A stretch of DNA of 55,863 nucleotides from Deltaproteobacteria bacterium (GCA_018399745.1 JAGYNZ010000016.1:1-55863), one strand, 5' to 3'. Numbered from the stretch's first letter, positions 44,735 through 53,587 are shown. Numbers and translations: made by a program. The notes: generated by a model not told the origin, from the sequence alone.

Positions 44735-45247
44735 TCATCCGGTAGTTAAGAGTTTTTCCCGTAAGCCGGATAGAAGCCTGATATGTCCCATTTCCTCTCT
44801 TATAATCTTATCAATCTTGTCTTTTCCCAGTTTTTCCGGGACCAATTCCTTCATTCCCAAGTAAAAAACGATTGAATCTTTTTCAAGGCACATGGCTGTT
44901 CGAAGAATTTTTTTTATTTTTTCCTGTTCTGACAGGTCTTCATGCAGGGTGAAATCCTCCTCTCCCTCCTTGCTGAACACCTGAAGATCCGCCAGTGCCC
45001 TCAGATAAAGAGCCGCCTCTCCTTCGGGATCGAAAACAGTAGGTCCTTTTTCTTCATTCGAAAGAGCGGTCCTCATGGATGCGAAAACCTTTTCATGTTC
45101 GACTTCCATGGCGGCGAGATCGTGAAAGAGTGGACGTAATGATTTGTCTGATATCTTTTCAGCCGCCTCGAGGTAAAAGCTCACCCCGTTTCTTTCAATC
45201 TGTTCCGCCATTTCAAATACCTCATCCGCATTGAAATCGTAACCCAT
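44735..45247 (-). CDS. Rubrerythrin-like ferritin-fold diiron protein
   Basis: A 170-residue four-helix-bundle protein from the ATG at 45245-45247 with AGGAG upstream. Metal-ligand helices include E-Q-I-E-R-N-G-V-S-F-Y, A-A-M-E-V-E-H-E-K and E-E-M-G-H-I-R-L-L, the E-x(2)-H patterns of rubrerythrin and bacterioferritin-like proteins. It has no rubredoxin domain of its own; a separate rubredoxin-like protein is encoded just upstream. It probably reduces hydrogen peroxide in the cytoplasm with electrons from that protein or the glutaredoxin-reductase system. Confidence 0.88.
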   Translation of the reverse strand: MGYDFNADEVFEMAEQIERNGVSFYLEAAEKISDKSLRPLFHDLAAMEVEHEKVFASMRTALSNEEKGPTVFDPEGEAALYLRALADLQVFSKEGEEDFTLHEDLSEQEKIKKILRTAMCLEKDSIVFYLGMKELVPEKLGKDKIDKIIREEMGHIRLLSGLREKLLTTG

Positions 45248-45355
45248 TATAATTCTCCTTTTCTCTTGATTAATTGCAGGCACTTGATCATTTGCATAGT
45301 TGAGCACTGCCGGCAAGGAAGAATCAACTGCCAGACCATGCCGCCGTCGAATGAT

Positions 45356-45607
45356 CTACAGGCGTGTATCAACGTGACCCGGCCCTCCGCACTCCGGCGT
45401 ATAACAGGTGACATTTCTAAAATCACACTTCTCGCCGCATGAAGGACAAGTGTCCGGCGGCATTGCCGCTGTCATAAGAAACCCGCACTTTGGGCACTTC
45501 CAGTAAGTCATGTTGCATTGAGGACAGATATCTCCTTCAAATTTGCCTGACGCCGTGTAACCACAATGGGCACATACCCATTTTTTCTCCTCCTTGTTGT
45601 TTCCCAT
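45356..45607 (-). CDS. Tandem rubredoxin-like cysteine-knuckle protein
   Basis: An 83-residue protein from the ATG at 45605-45607 with AGGAGG upstream. Two rubredoxin-like iron or zinc sites are visible: W-V-C-A-H-C-G-Y with D-I-C-P-Q-C, and W-K-C-P-K-C-G-F with D-T-C-P-S-C-G. The tail is Cys-rich (V-T-C-Y-T-P-E-C-G-G-P-G). It is likely an electron donor for the rubrerythrin-like protein encoded next. It sits 16 bp downstream of copA on the same strand, linking metal and peroxide functions. Confidence 0.85.
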   Translation of the reverse strand: MGNNKEEKKWVCAHCGYTASGKFEGDICPQCNMTYWKCPKCGFLMTAAMPPDTCPSCGEKCDFRNVTCYTPECGGPGHVDTRL

Positions 45608-45623
45608 GTTACTTCCTCCTTTT

Positions 45624-47879
45624 TTACGCAATGTTAAACCGCCGCAAACGCAGTGAATTGCTGACCACGGAAACTGAGCTCATAGCCATGGCACCCGCGG
45701 CGAACACCGGATTCAAAAGAATCCCAAAGAATGGATACAGGACACCGGCCGCAATGGGAATCCCCAGACTGTTGTAGAAAAATGCCCAGAAAAGGTTCTG
45801 CTTGATTACTCGCATTGTCTGAAATGAAAGCCTGATAGCCGCCGGAACTGATCTAAGATCTTCCCTCATAAGAGTTATATCGCTTGCCTCCATGGCCACA
45901 TCAGTCCCTGCGCCCACTGCAATACCGATATCGGCCATTGTCAGGGCAGGCGCATCGTTAATGCCGTCTCCCACCATGGCTACAACTTGGCCCTGAGTCT
46001 GAAGTCTGTGTATTTCTTCGGCCTTATCACCGGGAAGTACATCGGCATGTATCTGACTTATGCCCAGAGCATCCCCAACGGCCCGGGCTGTCTCTTCATT
46101 ATCTCCGGTGATCATTGCTACATTCATTCCCATGTCCCTGAGGATGGAAATCGTTTCATGCGCAGATTCCTTAGGCATGTCAGAGAGGGCAATAAGGCCG
46201 GTAACCCGACCTTCTGCAGCTATAAAGACACAGGTCTTGCCTTCCTGAGCAAGCCTTTGCGCATCCTTAATGAACCCGTCCATTACCACGGCCTCTTTTT
46301 CCATAAATCTGAGGTTACCCAGGAGACACTTCTTTCCATTTAAGACCGCCATTGCCCCAAGGCCTGACAGGGCCTCAAAGTTTTCAACAGGGCCGGGCTC
46401 CAGTTTCTCCTGACGGCCTTTTTCCACAATGGCCTGGGCCAGGGGGTGCTCTGAAACGGCCTCAATGGAAATAGCCGTTTTTAAAACGTCTTTTTGCTCA
46501 ACGCCCTCTGACGTCAGTATGTCTGTTACTTCAGGTTCTCCCCTGGTCAGGGTGCCGGTCTTGTCAAAGACGACGGTGGTAAGTTTATAGGCCCTCTCAA
46601 GGCTCTCTCCACCCTTGATCAAAATACCGTTTTCCGCCCCCAGCCCCGTTCCCACCATCACCGCAGTGGGTGTTGCCAGACCCATGGCACATGGACAGGC
46701 AATAATAAGTACCGATACAAAATTCAGCAGGGCACGGCTGAAAACAGGCTCGGGTACGAAGAAGTACCAGACAGCGAAGGTCAATACTGCGACGCCGAAT
46801 ACCACCGGCACAAATATGGATGCCACCCTATCGGCCACCCTCTGAATAGGGGCCTTGGACCCCTGGGCGTCTTCAACCAGCCTGATGATCTGGGCAAGGG
46901 CCGTCTCCGACCCTACCCTGGTTGCCCTGAATGTAAAGCTTCCACTCTTGTTCAGTGTAGCGGCAAACACGTTACTGTCGGTCTGTTTCTCCACGGGAAC
47001 ACTCTCTCCCGTAAGCATGGACTCGTCGATTGAAGATGACCCAGAGAGTATCACTCCATCTGTGGGTATCTTTTCTCCCGGCCGCACCAGTATCACGTCT
47101 CCTTTCATCACTTCATCAATAGGTATATCAGTCTCCTTGTTGTCCCTGATAATTCTTGCGGTCTTGGGCTTGAGCCCCATCAGCCTCTTTATGGCCATGG
47201 ATGTCTTGCCTCTGGCCCTGGCCTCCAGCAGGCGTCCGAGGAGAATAAGGGTTATAATCATGGCTGCACCGTCAAAGTACACATGCGGTGTCAGTCCGGC
47301 CTCTGCAAAAAAATGAGGAAAAAAAGTGGCCGCAGAGGAATAGAGATAAGCTGACAGGGCCCCCACGGCTACCAGAGTGTTCATGTCGGTGGTCTTCTGC
47401 TTTGCAGCCTTAAAGGCCCCTATATAAAACCGGCTCCCGACCCAGAACACCACGGGCGTTGTAAGTACAAAAAGGCAATAGAGCATGGTCTGCCTTGGAA
47501 CCGACCGGAGATATGGGAACCATTGCTGCATGGAACCCATGAAGATGACCACGCTCAAGACCAGGCCCACACCAAGTTTGATCTTCAGCCCTTTAATTTC
47601 CCTTTTCCCTGCGGCCTCGGCAGGGTCTTCCGGAGTCGCACCGAATACGCCCAGAAATTGGTAACCGGCATCAGAGACCGCTTTTTTCAGGCCATCTTCA
47701 CCGCCCCAGTCTGCTCCGTGAATTACCGTTGCTCTGGCTGTGGTAAGATTGACAGTGGCGTCGTTCACACCAGCAACCGCCTTCAGGGCCATTTCCACAC
47801 GCCTCACACAGGCCGCGCAGGTCATGCCACCGACTGAAATGGTGGTCTTCAGGGTATTTTCTGTGACCTCATCAGACAA
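45624..47879 (-). CDS. copA: Copper-exporting P-type ATPase CopA
   Basis: A 751-residue P1B-type ATPase. An N-terminal heavy-metal-associated domain has G-M-T-C-A-A-C (C21/C24). Eight transmembrane segments follow, with the intramembrane C-P-C at 395-397, the phosphatase T-G-E-S at 290-293 and the phosphorylation motif D-K-T-G-T at 439-443. The C-P-C with the single N-terminal domain and downstream Y-N and M-S-S residues predict Cu(I) export. The start is a TTG overlapping the copZ end by 8 bp, so translation is coupled. Confidence 0.95.
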   Translation of the reverse strand: MSDEVTENTLKTTISVGGMTCAACVRRVEMALKAVAGVNDATVNLTTARATVIHGADWGGEDGLKKAVSDAGYQFLGVFGATPEDPAEAAGKREIKGLKIKLGVGLVLSVVIFMGSMQQWFPYLRSVPRQTMLYCLFVLTTPVVFWVGSRFYIGAFKAAKQKTTDMNTLVAVGALSAYLYSSAATFFPHFFAEAGLTPHVYFDGAAMIITLILLGRLLEARARGKTSMAIKRLMGLKPKTARIIRDNKETDIPIDEVMKGDVILVRPGEKIPTDGVILSGSSSIDESMLTGESVPVEKQTDSNVFAATLNKSGSFTFRATRVGSETALAQIIRLVEDAQGSKAPIQRVADRVASIFVPVVFGVAVLTFAVWYFFVPEPVFSRALLNFVSVLIIACPCAMGLATPTAVMVGTGLGAENGILIKGGESLERAYKLTTVVFDKTGTLTRGEPEVTDILTSEGVEQKDVLKTAISIEAVSEHPLAQAIVEKGRQEKLEPGPVENFEALSGLGAMAVLNGKKCLLGNLRFMEKEAVVMDGFIKDAQRLAQEGKTCVFIAAEGRVTGLIALSDMPKESAHETISILRDMGMNVAMITGDNEETARAVGDALGISQIHADVLPGDKAEEIHRLQTQGQVVAMVGDGINDAPALTMADIGIAVGAGTDVAMEASDITLMREDLRSVPAAIRLSFQTMRVIKQNLFWAFFYNSLGIPIAAGVLYPFFGILLNPVFAAGAMAMSSVSVVSNSLRLRRFNIA

Positions 47880-48066
47880 CTTCGTAGCCCGCCTTCTTGA
47901 CCTTTTCTCTCACCAGGTCCATATCAATGGATTCTCCCTCAAAAAAGGCCTCTCCTTTTTCAAGATGAACTTTGACGTTCTTAATCCCTTTTATCTCATT
48001 CAGTGCCCTGGTAACTGCCATAACACAGTGATTGCAGGTCATCCCCTTTATCTTGATCACGGCCAC
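47872..48066 (-). CDS. copZ: Copper chaperone CopZ
   Basis: A 64-residue heavy-metal-associated domain with G-M-T-C-N-H-C, the Cu(I)-binding pair. The ferredoxin-like fold ends with [11 protein letters not shown] at 48064-48066 has AAGGAG eight bases upstream. It delivers Cu(I) to CopA, encoded directly downstream with an 8-bp overlap. No copper regulator (CueR/CsoR) gene is adjacent. Confidence 0.93.
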   Translation of the reverse strand: MAVIKIKGMTCNHCVMAVTRALNEIKGIKNVKVHLEKGEAFFEGESIDMDLVREKVKKAGYEVV

Positions 48067-48481
48067 GATGTCTTCTCCTTATCCTGCAAAGTCAATCAAC
48101 GGCTAACTCCATTTGAAAGGGTTCACAAGTTCAGGGTTCAGGGTCAGAAAGCGACAAAAACTGAACCCTAAACGGTTACCTGTATCTCTCATAGATGCCC
48201 GGCAGGCATATTGCTCGTTTAATTAAACCGTGAGCATATGATTATTTTGTACCACCACTAGAAACCAACGGTCAAGGAGTTTGAAGGTCAGAGCCTTCAG
48301 TTTTGATCTGTGGATCGCGGTGCGGAGGCAGCAAAAATCCAGGCGGCTGGTGAGAGACAATCGACTCGTGAACTGCTGTAGTGTAAAATATCTCAAGTGA
48401 ATTCTGAAGACCAGAAAACAGGCAAAATCAACAACCGGCCTCGTGGCCCTCTGAGCAGTCAGATTTGGAGGGGCCGGGATC
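48067..48481. other. Intergenic region between copZ and mgtE
   Basis: About 415 bp between divergent starts. It contains the palindrome listed separately. No copper-operator-like inverted repeat and no convincing magnesium riboswitch (M-box) structure was recognised by eye before mgtE, although the length would permit a leader RNA. The end carries the GGAGG of mgtE. Confidence 0.45.
48129..48173. repeat. 13-bp intergenic inverted repeat
   Basis: GTTCAGGGTTCAG at 48129-48141 pairs with CTGAACCCTAAAC at 48161-48173 (12 of 13 positions, one mismatch), with a 19-base loop. The left arm is itself an internal direct repeat of TTCAGGG. It looks like a dispersed intergenic palindrome; no T-run follows in either direction, so it is not a typical terminator. 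Confidence 0.5.
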
Positions 48482-49867
48482 TTGTTTAAAGGACCAATTT
48501 TGAAAAATTTTGAGACTGAAAACATCAATGGAAAATTGATCGATAACGTCAAGGCTTCTATTGAAAAAAAAGATTCCGGTGCCCTGGGCAAAATCTTTGA
48601 TAAACTCCCCTCTGCGGATACGGCAGATATCATAGAGCACCTGGAAACCAGAGAACGCCATTTCCTTTTCAATAGCCTGAAACCTGAAGCAGCTGGAGAC
48701 ATCCTGGTGGAAATTGAGGCCCCGATCCAAAAAAGCATTTTGGATGGACTTGATAACCGGTTGATCTCTAAAATCCTCATGCAGGTTGATTCTGATGAAG
48801 CGGCGGACATCATTGGTAATCTCCCTGACAGACGGGCAAAAGATGTCATTAAAACACTTGCGGATGAACAGTCAGAGAAACTTGAAAGGCTTCTGCAATA
48901 CGGTAAAGATACGGCCGGCGGCATTATGGACCTGGAAGTTGTTTCCGCACTGGAGGACACCACGGTTGGAGATGTCGTCAAAACGATTCGTGAAAAGAAA
49001 AAGGGGGTGGAAAACCTCTATCACGTCTGGGTCGTGAATAACCTGAAAAGACTGGTAGGGGTTGTATCTCTTAAAGATCTGGTTATTGAGGCCCCTGATC
49101 GGAAAATCAGTGAGATTATGAACCCAGAGGTGATCTCGGTCGATGTCCATAGAGATCAAGAGGATGTGGCCCAGTTGTTCAAGAGGTATGATCTGGTCGA
49201 CATACCTGTAGTGGATGCGAATTACCTGTTAGTGGGTCGCATCACCCACGATGATATCATTGACGTAATGGAGAAAGAGGTTGACGAAGATCTTTCTCTG
49301 ATGACCGGAGTCATTGGACAGGAAATTGCCGAAGAATCTACCCTGAAAATCTCCAAGGCCCGCCTGCCGTGGCTGATCACAGGAGTATTCGGCGGCATTG
49401 TTGCCGCTGCCGTGATCAACCAGTTTGAGACCTCTCTGGAAACGGTCATGGCCCTGTCATTTTTCTTCCCTGTAATCATGGCCGTAGGGGGGAATACAGG
49501 CACCCGCGCCGCGACCATCGTTGTAAGGGGAATGGCCACGGGTGACATCAGATTTGTGAGTATTCGAAAGCGACTGTGGCTGGAAATGAAGGTCGCATTT
49601 GTGAATGGAATCATATGCGGGATCCTCCTGGGACTGATTGTAGGCGCATGGCTTTCTGATTTCGGTTTGGGAACCATTGTAGCTCTGGCCGGGGTGTTGA
49701 TCATTTTAAACTCGGGTTTTACTGGGTCCGCCGTACCGTTTTGCCTGAAAAAGCTGAACATCGATCCTGCTCTTGCAACCGGTCCGTTAATAACTACCTT
49801 AAACGATATCCTGAGTCTTCTTATTTATCTGGGACTCATGACCCTTTTCTTGCGCCTGTGCGCCTGA
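48482..49867 (+). CDS. mgtE: Magnesium transporter MgtE
   Basis: A 461-residue Mg2+ channel/transporter. A soluble N domain (helical repeats, about 1-130) and two CBS motifs (about 140-260, with V-V-S-A-L-E-D and D-I-P-V-V-D) sense cytoplasmic Mg2+. Five transmembrane helices (about 285-460) include the pore-lining P-V-I-M-A-V-G-G-N-T-G-T segment. TTG at 48482 is the start, supported by a GGAGG about nine bases upstream. Confidence 0.95.
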   Translation: MFKGPILKNFETENINGKLIDNVKASIEKKDSGALGKIFDKLPSADTADIIEHLETRERHFLFNSLKPEAAGDILVEIEAPIQKSILDGLDNRLISKILMQVDSDEAADIIGNLPDRRAKDVIKTLADEQSEKLERLLQYGKDTAGGIMDLEVVSALEDTTVGDVVKTIREKKKGVENLYHVWVVNNLKRLVGVVSLKDLVIEAPDRKISEIMNPEVISVDVHRDQEDVAQLFKRYDLVDIPVVDANYLLVGRITHDDIIDVMEKEVDEDLSLMTGVIGQEIAEESTLKISKARLPWLITGVFGGIVAAAVINQFETSLETVMALSFFFPVIMAVGGNTGTRAATIVVRGMATGDIRFVSIRKRLWLEMKVAFVNGIICGILLGLIVGAWLSDFGLGTIVALAGVLIILNSGFTGSAVPFCLKKLNIDPALATGPLITTLNDILSLLIYLGLMTLFLRLCA

Positions 49868-50015
49868 AATCGATTCTGTGAAATCATGATTGTGGTCCGT
49901 CCACTGGAATCACGCCCTAGCATCATAAGCGAGACACAGAAATAGAGACGGTCCAATGGATCACATCGGCAGAGGGCGAAACAAAAATACAAAAACAAAC
50001 TGCAAGGAGGATAAC

Positions 50016-50210
50016 ATGGGGATAGAAGCCGGCGGCCTTTTGGGAATTATCATCTTGATCGCAGATGTCTGGGCTATTGTCAAAACTATTGAGAGTTCGG
50101 CGTCCACAGGCGGGAAGGTTTTTTGGATCATTCTGGTTCTCATTCTACCTGTTTTAGGACTTATTATCTGGCTTTTTGTGGGACCCAGGCGGGGCAGGAA
50201 AGGCATATGA
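50016..50210 (+). CDS. PLDc_N-type small membrane protein
   Basis: A 64-residue protein from the ATG at 50016 with AGGAGG five bases upstream. Two transmembrane helices (about 7-23 and 33-55) are followed by a basic end W-L-F-V-G-P-R-R-G-R-K. This is the phospholipase D N-terminal (PLDc_N) family pattern, with no catalytic part. It may be a short signalling or anchoring membrane protein. It leads the group of coiled-coil proteins and the histidine kinase, though gaps of about 240-270 bp separate the first genes. Confidence 0.8.
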   Translation: MGIEAGGLLGIIILIADVWAIVKTIESSASTGGKVFWIILVLILPVLGLIIWLFVGPRRGRKGI

Positions 50211-50451
50211 CGTGTGAGATCGCCGAAATGCCTACAAAAAGGCGTGCCCCCTGACGACATGTTCCTCCGGGAGTGATGGTCCATATGGTGAATCGCTGCA
50301 CGGCCTTGCTGCGGATTTCTTTGTCCAGATTGTTGGATCTGTGAATGTGGGTATATATGAAAAGAAGCAGTCCGACGGATACTCCTTGAAGAATACATAT
50401 ATTCCAGGGCACCTGAATCATTAAATCAATAAACAAAAAAAGGAGAAGATT

Positions 50452-50739
50452 ATGGATATGAGAGAGGCCTATCAAAGGAAAATAGAGGCACAACTGGAGG
50501 AATGGAAAGCTGAAATCAACAGGATGAAGGCAAAAGCCGACAAGGCAGATGCCGATGTACAGGTTGAATATTATAAGCAGATCGAAGATTTACAGTCAAA
50601 ACAGAAAGCAGCCCAGGAGAAGCTTAAAGGGCTTAAAGAGGCCGGTGAAGGCGCATGGGAAGATCTCAAATCTGGTGTTGAGCTTGCCTGGGAATCACTT
50701 GGGGAGGCGGTGAAATCAGCAAATTCTAGATTCAAGTAA
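50452..50739 (+). CDS. Cytoplasmic coiled-coil protein
   Basis: A 95-residue, charged, entirely helical protein with AAGGAGA upstream. Residues 1-65 form a coiled coil rich in Lys, Glu, Gln and Ala. The C-terminal part A-W-E-D-L-K-S-G-V-E-L-A-W-E-S-L is amphipathic with aromatic residues and resembles the tail of the exported protein encoded at 51009. No signal peptide. The role is unknown; apolipoprotein-like or PspA-like membrane association is a possibility. Confidence 0.7.
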   Translation: MDMREAYQRKIEAQLEEWKAEINRMKAKADKADADVQVEYYKQIEDLQSKQKAAQEKLKGLKEAGEGAWEDLKSGVELAWESLGEAVKSANSRFK

Positions 50740-50930
50740 AACCTTATGTTAAGAGTATAACATCTCTAGATTTTGTATTTAAATGGCAATAAAAAAGGAA
50801 TTGTTTTAAATGGTCTATCCCGGTAAACTCTAATAAACCCAGCTCTGAATTCGAATATGCAATAAGACACTCCGGTTATGAGCGCCTATTCATGGCAATG
50901 GTTTTTGAATTGCTGAGGGACAATAATGTT

Positions 50931-50962
50931 CCGGGAAATTTAAGGCCATGACCTTTTCCCGG
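50931..50962. repeat. Stem-loop upstream of the exported coiled-coil gene
   Basis: CCGGGAAA pairs with TTTCCCGG around an inner AAGG/CCTT pairing (loop CCATGA), giving a bulged hairpin about 45 bp before the ATG at 51009. It could be a leader structure or a small dispersed palindrome. No T-run follows. Confidence 0.4.
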
Positions 50963-51008
50963 CATTAATATGCTGTCAGACCGCATGCAGAAAAACGGAG
51001 GATTCGCA

Positions 51009-51470
51009 ATGAAGATCAAAACAGTGATAAACATGGTAATAGCGTTAATTTCAGGTATTTTTTTCATGGCAGGAGGGATTTCCTTTGCCGATCAAAGGCC
51101 GCAGGACAAAACGACGCTGAAAAAAGTCAGGCAAGAGGTCAAAGAGGTGGTTGAGGCTATGGAGAACTATTCTGCAGCCCAGCGGGCTGATGCCCTTGAA
51201 AAGGTCAGGGCCGCCATGGACGACATGGATACCCGGATCGCTGACCTGGAGGTCCGAATAGAGAAAAACTGGGAGCAAATGGACCATGCAGCCCGTGATC
51301 AAGCGCGTGCTACCTTGAAATCGCTCAAGAAAAAGCGTAATGAACTGGCCGAGTGGTACGGCGGCTTGCAGTACAGCTCGGTCAATGCCTGGCAACATGT
51401 GAAGAAGGGTTTTCTGGACAGCTATGAGGCCCTATCCAAGGCTTATGACAAGGCGGTTAAGGAATTTTAA
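51009..51470 (+). CDS. Exported coiled-coil protein, paralogous in its tail to the preceding gene
   Basis: A 153-residue protein from the ATG at 51009, with GGAGG seven bases upstream. A signal peptide (hydrophobic core to about residue 25, ending S-F-A) is followed by a long coiled coil (about 35-120) and a tail A-W-Q-H-V-K-K-G-F-L-D-S-Y-E-A-L-S. The spacing of W, G and aromatic residues in the tail matches that of the cytoplasmic protein encoded at 50452. It probably acts in the periplasm. The paired cytoplasmic and periplasmic versions beside a kinase suggest an envelope-linked function. Confidence 0.7.
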   Translation: MKIKTVINMVIALISGIFFMAGGISFADQRPQDKTTLKKVRQEVKEVVEAMENYSAAQRADALEKVRAAMDDMDTRIADLEVRIEKNWEQMDHAARDQARATLKSLKKKRNELAEWYGGLQYSSVNAWQHVKKGFLDSYEALSKAYDKAVKEF

Positions 51471-51520
51471 AGGGCATTTTGTCTGACTACCCGTGCTATT
51501 TGAATCTTAGGAGGTGACTA

Positions 51521-52273
51521 GTGGCTTCAGATAATAAAGAAAAGTGTGTACCAGCGGATTTTCTTGCAAATTTAGTGCACGATTTAAAGGCCCCGGTCGT
51601 TACCATTGGGGCCTTGGCCAAGCGCCTCCTTAACGGAAAAATGGGACCTGTGACGCCTGAGCAAAAAAAGGGGCTTGATGTCATACTGCGAAGTTGTGAA
51701 AGGCTTGAATATGACGTGCAAATGGTCTCGCAACACATGAAGGTTGACCTTGTCAAGCGTTTGTCACCGAAAGTGTTTGACATCGAAAAAATTGCAAAAA
51801 GGGTCTATGAAACCCTAAAACCTAAAGCGGATGAGAAAGGCGTTGCTTTGCGCTTTCAGGCGCCGGCCGAGGCTGTTTCCATTGAAGCGGATCCATTCAT
51901 TATCGAAAAGGCCGTTTTCAATCTTCTTGATAATGCGGTCCGGCATACGGATCAGGGCGGGCATGTTCAGGTCGCTCTTTCCTTGCGCGAAGAGCTTGTT
52001 GAGATCAATGTGGCGGATGATGGAGAAGGTATGGAAAAAAAGAAGCTTGATCTGGTCCTTCGGCCTTTTGAAGAGGTGATGGGTGTGAGAGATAGAGAGC
52101 TTCGCGGTTTCGGCCTGGGGCTTGCAAATGTCAAGCAGTACGCCGAATTACACGGTGGAGCGCTGAAAGCGGACAGTACGCCGGGAAAAGGAAGCGTCTT
52201 TACCATCCAGATTCCCAGATATTACAAAAAAAATCGGCAGAAAAGGAAAGAAGCCTCCCATATAAGTCAATAA
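51521..52273 (+). CDS. Soluble sensor histidine kinase
   Basis: A 250-residue kinase without membrane segments. The DHp domain has phospho-acceptor H20 in V-H-D-L-K-A-P-V (an H-D-x-K-x-P variant of H-E-x-x-x-P). The HATPase_c domain has N-box N-L-L-D-N-A-V, G1 D-D-G-E-G-M and G2 G-F-G-L-G-L-A. GTG start with AGGAGG upstream. No sensor domain precedes the DHp, so input may come from a partner, perhaps the adjacent coiled-coil proteins. No response regulator gene is next to it. The C-terminus is a basic tail. Confidence 0.92.
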   Translation: MASDNKEKCVPADFLANLVHDLKAPVVTIGALAKRLLNGKMGPVTPEQKKGLDVILRSCERLEYDVQMVSQHMKVDLVKRLSPKVFDIEKIAKRVYETLKPKADEKGVALRFQAPAEAVSIEADPFIIEKAVFNLLDNAVRHTDQGGHVQVALSLREELVEINVADDGEGMEKKKLDLVLRPFEEVMGVRDRELRGFGLGLANVKQYAELHGGALKADSTPGKGSVFTIQIPRYYKKNRQKRKEASHISQ

Positions 52274-52539
52274 TTCCTTACCTCGTTTATTAAAAACAGA
52301 AATTTAAGTTACCGCCCAAACACATTATCACATAGATGCAAAAATCATAATCATTGAAATCATATATATATTGTTGGCGGTCTCAAGCTTTATTAAAAGC
52401 CTGATCAAGACTTGCTGATAGCCACATGCGTATTACTGCTATAATCCATTAAAAGAATGGGTTAATGCTGAGGCTCTCTGTATAATTATCAATTGGGCCA
52501 GACACTTGCTCTATATTCTTTATACAGTAGGAGAAATTT

Positions 52540-52770
52540 ATGCCTGATAAGTGGCTTTCAAAAAGCAAATATCTGAATGGCCTTCAGTGTCCAAAGCTTT
52601 TATGGATTGCGGTCAATGAACCGGAAGGAATGCCAGAGCCGGATGCGGCAACCCAACAGATCTTTGACCAGGGACATAAAGTTGGAATTTTTGCTAAAAA
52701 GCTTTTCCCCCGAGCTGATGAGCGATTTCGCCCCATATGCCTAATGGTGCGTCAGACTGTCGCCCGGTAA
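52540..52770 (+). pseudogene. 5' fragment of a DUF2779 (Cas4-like nuclease) gene
   Basis: The ATG at 52540 has AGGAG seven bases upstream. The 76 residues start L-S-K-S-K-Y-L-N-G-L-Q-C-P-K-L-L-W, the N-terminal Cas4/RecB-like Cys motif typical of DUF2779 proteins, which are normally several hundred residues long. Similarity to the expected family pattern fades after about residue 60 (A-K-K-L-F-P), after which the frame runs into foreign sequence and stops. The 3' part is missing because the gene meets the convergent DUF499 fragment. The 5' end appears intact, so a short product may still be made. Confidence 0.6.
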
Positions 52771-53118
52771 ACCCACGACCCTTACAGGTCCCAATCCGGA
52801 ACCAGGGCCATTATTGCCAAGAATTCGCGATCGTAAAGCAGGATTTTTAGCCAGCAATCCAAGGGCGATCATAAGATGTGTCTTTCCACCTCCCATTGCC
52901 TGGGTAAGGAGAAAGGTGCTTGCCTTATCACTGACACCCTCAAGACGACTGAAGGTTTTCTCAAGGAGGATTTTCATGCCGGAGGTAACAAAATTCTCTT
53001 CAAAAAATTTCGAAGATTCTATCTTATCCTCTAGAAGGTCCGAGAGGTCCAAAACCACATCCCGTCTTTCCTTATTAAAAACACTTTTTCTCGGTGTGCA
53101 TGCTTCCTTTAAAAACAT
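52741..53118 (-). pseudogene. 5' fragment of a DUF499-type ATPase gene
   Basis: The ATG at 53118 has GGAGG six bases upstream. The 125 residues contain a P-loop-like A-M-G-G-G-K-T-H-L-M-I-A-L, the start of DUF499 ATPases, which are normally over 900 residues. The family pattern breaks off at about V-R-V-V-G and the frame ends after ten more codons. DUF499 genes often accompany DUF1156 DNA methylases and helicases in predicted defence loci. The two truncated genes overlap tail-to-tail by 30 bp, as expected of a deletion that removed both 3' ends. Confidence 0.6.
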
Positions 53119-53486
53119 CGCTTACCTCCGGTGCCAGCTTATAGACCTCTTTGACCCTATATCGTCAATTTGAATAGAATTTTACCGAAAATGTTTTGTT
53201 TTTTAATGACACTCAAAACAGCAATCGCCAGCTAAAGTCCTGATGTAAAGGCAAAGTTAGGGTTGCTTTAAGACTTTCAATGCTTTGTTGGTTTCTATTT
53301 TCATATATCTTATTTACTCTGAGAAATAAGCCGTTGTAAAGATTCAAACATGGATTGCCGTTTTTCCGGTAAGAATTCATCCCATGCCTCCATTATGAAA
53401 AGGGGCTTGAGTGCTAATCCTAATATAAAAGACCCCTGTTGACCTCTTTTAAAGACTCTAGAGACTGTCGGCGAATCAAAAACCAG
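53119..53486. other. Intergenic or decayed sequence
   Basis: About 370 bp with no supported gene. A minus-strand frame of 61 codons (53310-53495) lacks a ribosome-binding site and starts within the palindromic repeat, and no family was recognised. AT-rich around 53160-53330; it may contain residue of the deleted defence genes. Confidence 0.4.
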
Positions 53487-53520
53487 GGGAGGCATCCCTA
53501 GGCCGGGAGGTATCCCTAGG
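53487..53520. repeat. Tandem REP-like palindromic units
   Basis: Two 16-bp units, GGGAGGCATCCCTAGG (53487-53502) and GGGAGGTATCCCTAGG (53505-53520), differ at one base and are separated by two bases. Each contains a GGGA/TCCC inverted repeat, and the second runs into CCCTAGGG, a perfect palindrome. They lie about 65 bp before the RAYT remnant. This is the arrangement expected for REP/BIME elements mobilised by RAYT transposases. Further copies would be needed to prove it. Confidence 0.5.
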
Positions 53521-53587
53521 GTACGCTGTGTTCTGAATGAACTTTACGGCTGCAATAATTGGGCATAAAGTATTTTAGGCCAGATAA

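Noticed and set aside
48067-48481. Possible magnesium riboswitch upstream of mgtE
   Set aside because: No M-box consensus pairing could be identified by eye; only a covariance-model search could decide.
48223-48981. 252-codon minus-strand frame overlapping mgtE
   Set aside because: Serine-rich shadow of the mgtE coding strand, with no recognisable domain.
53310-53495. Minus-strand 61-codon frame
   Set aside because: Starts inside the tandem palindromic repeat without a ribosome-binding site and matches no family; may be a remnant but is not supported.
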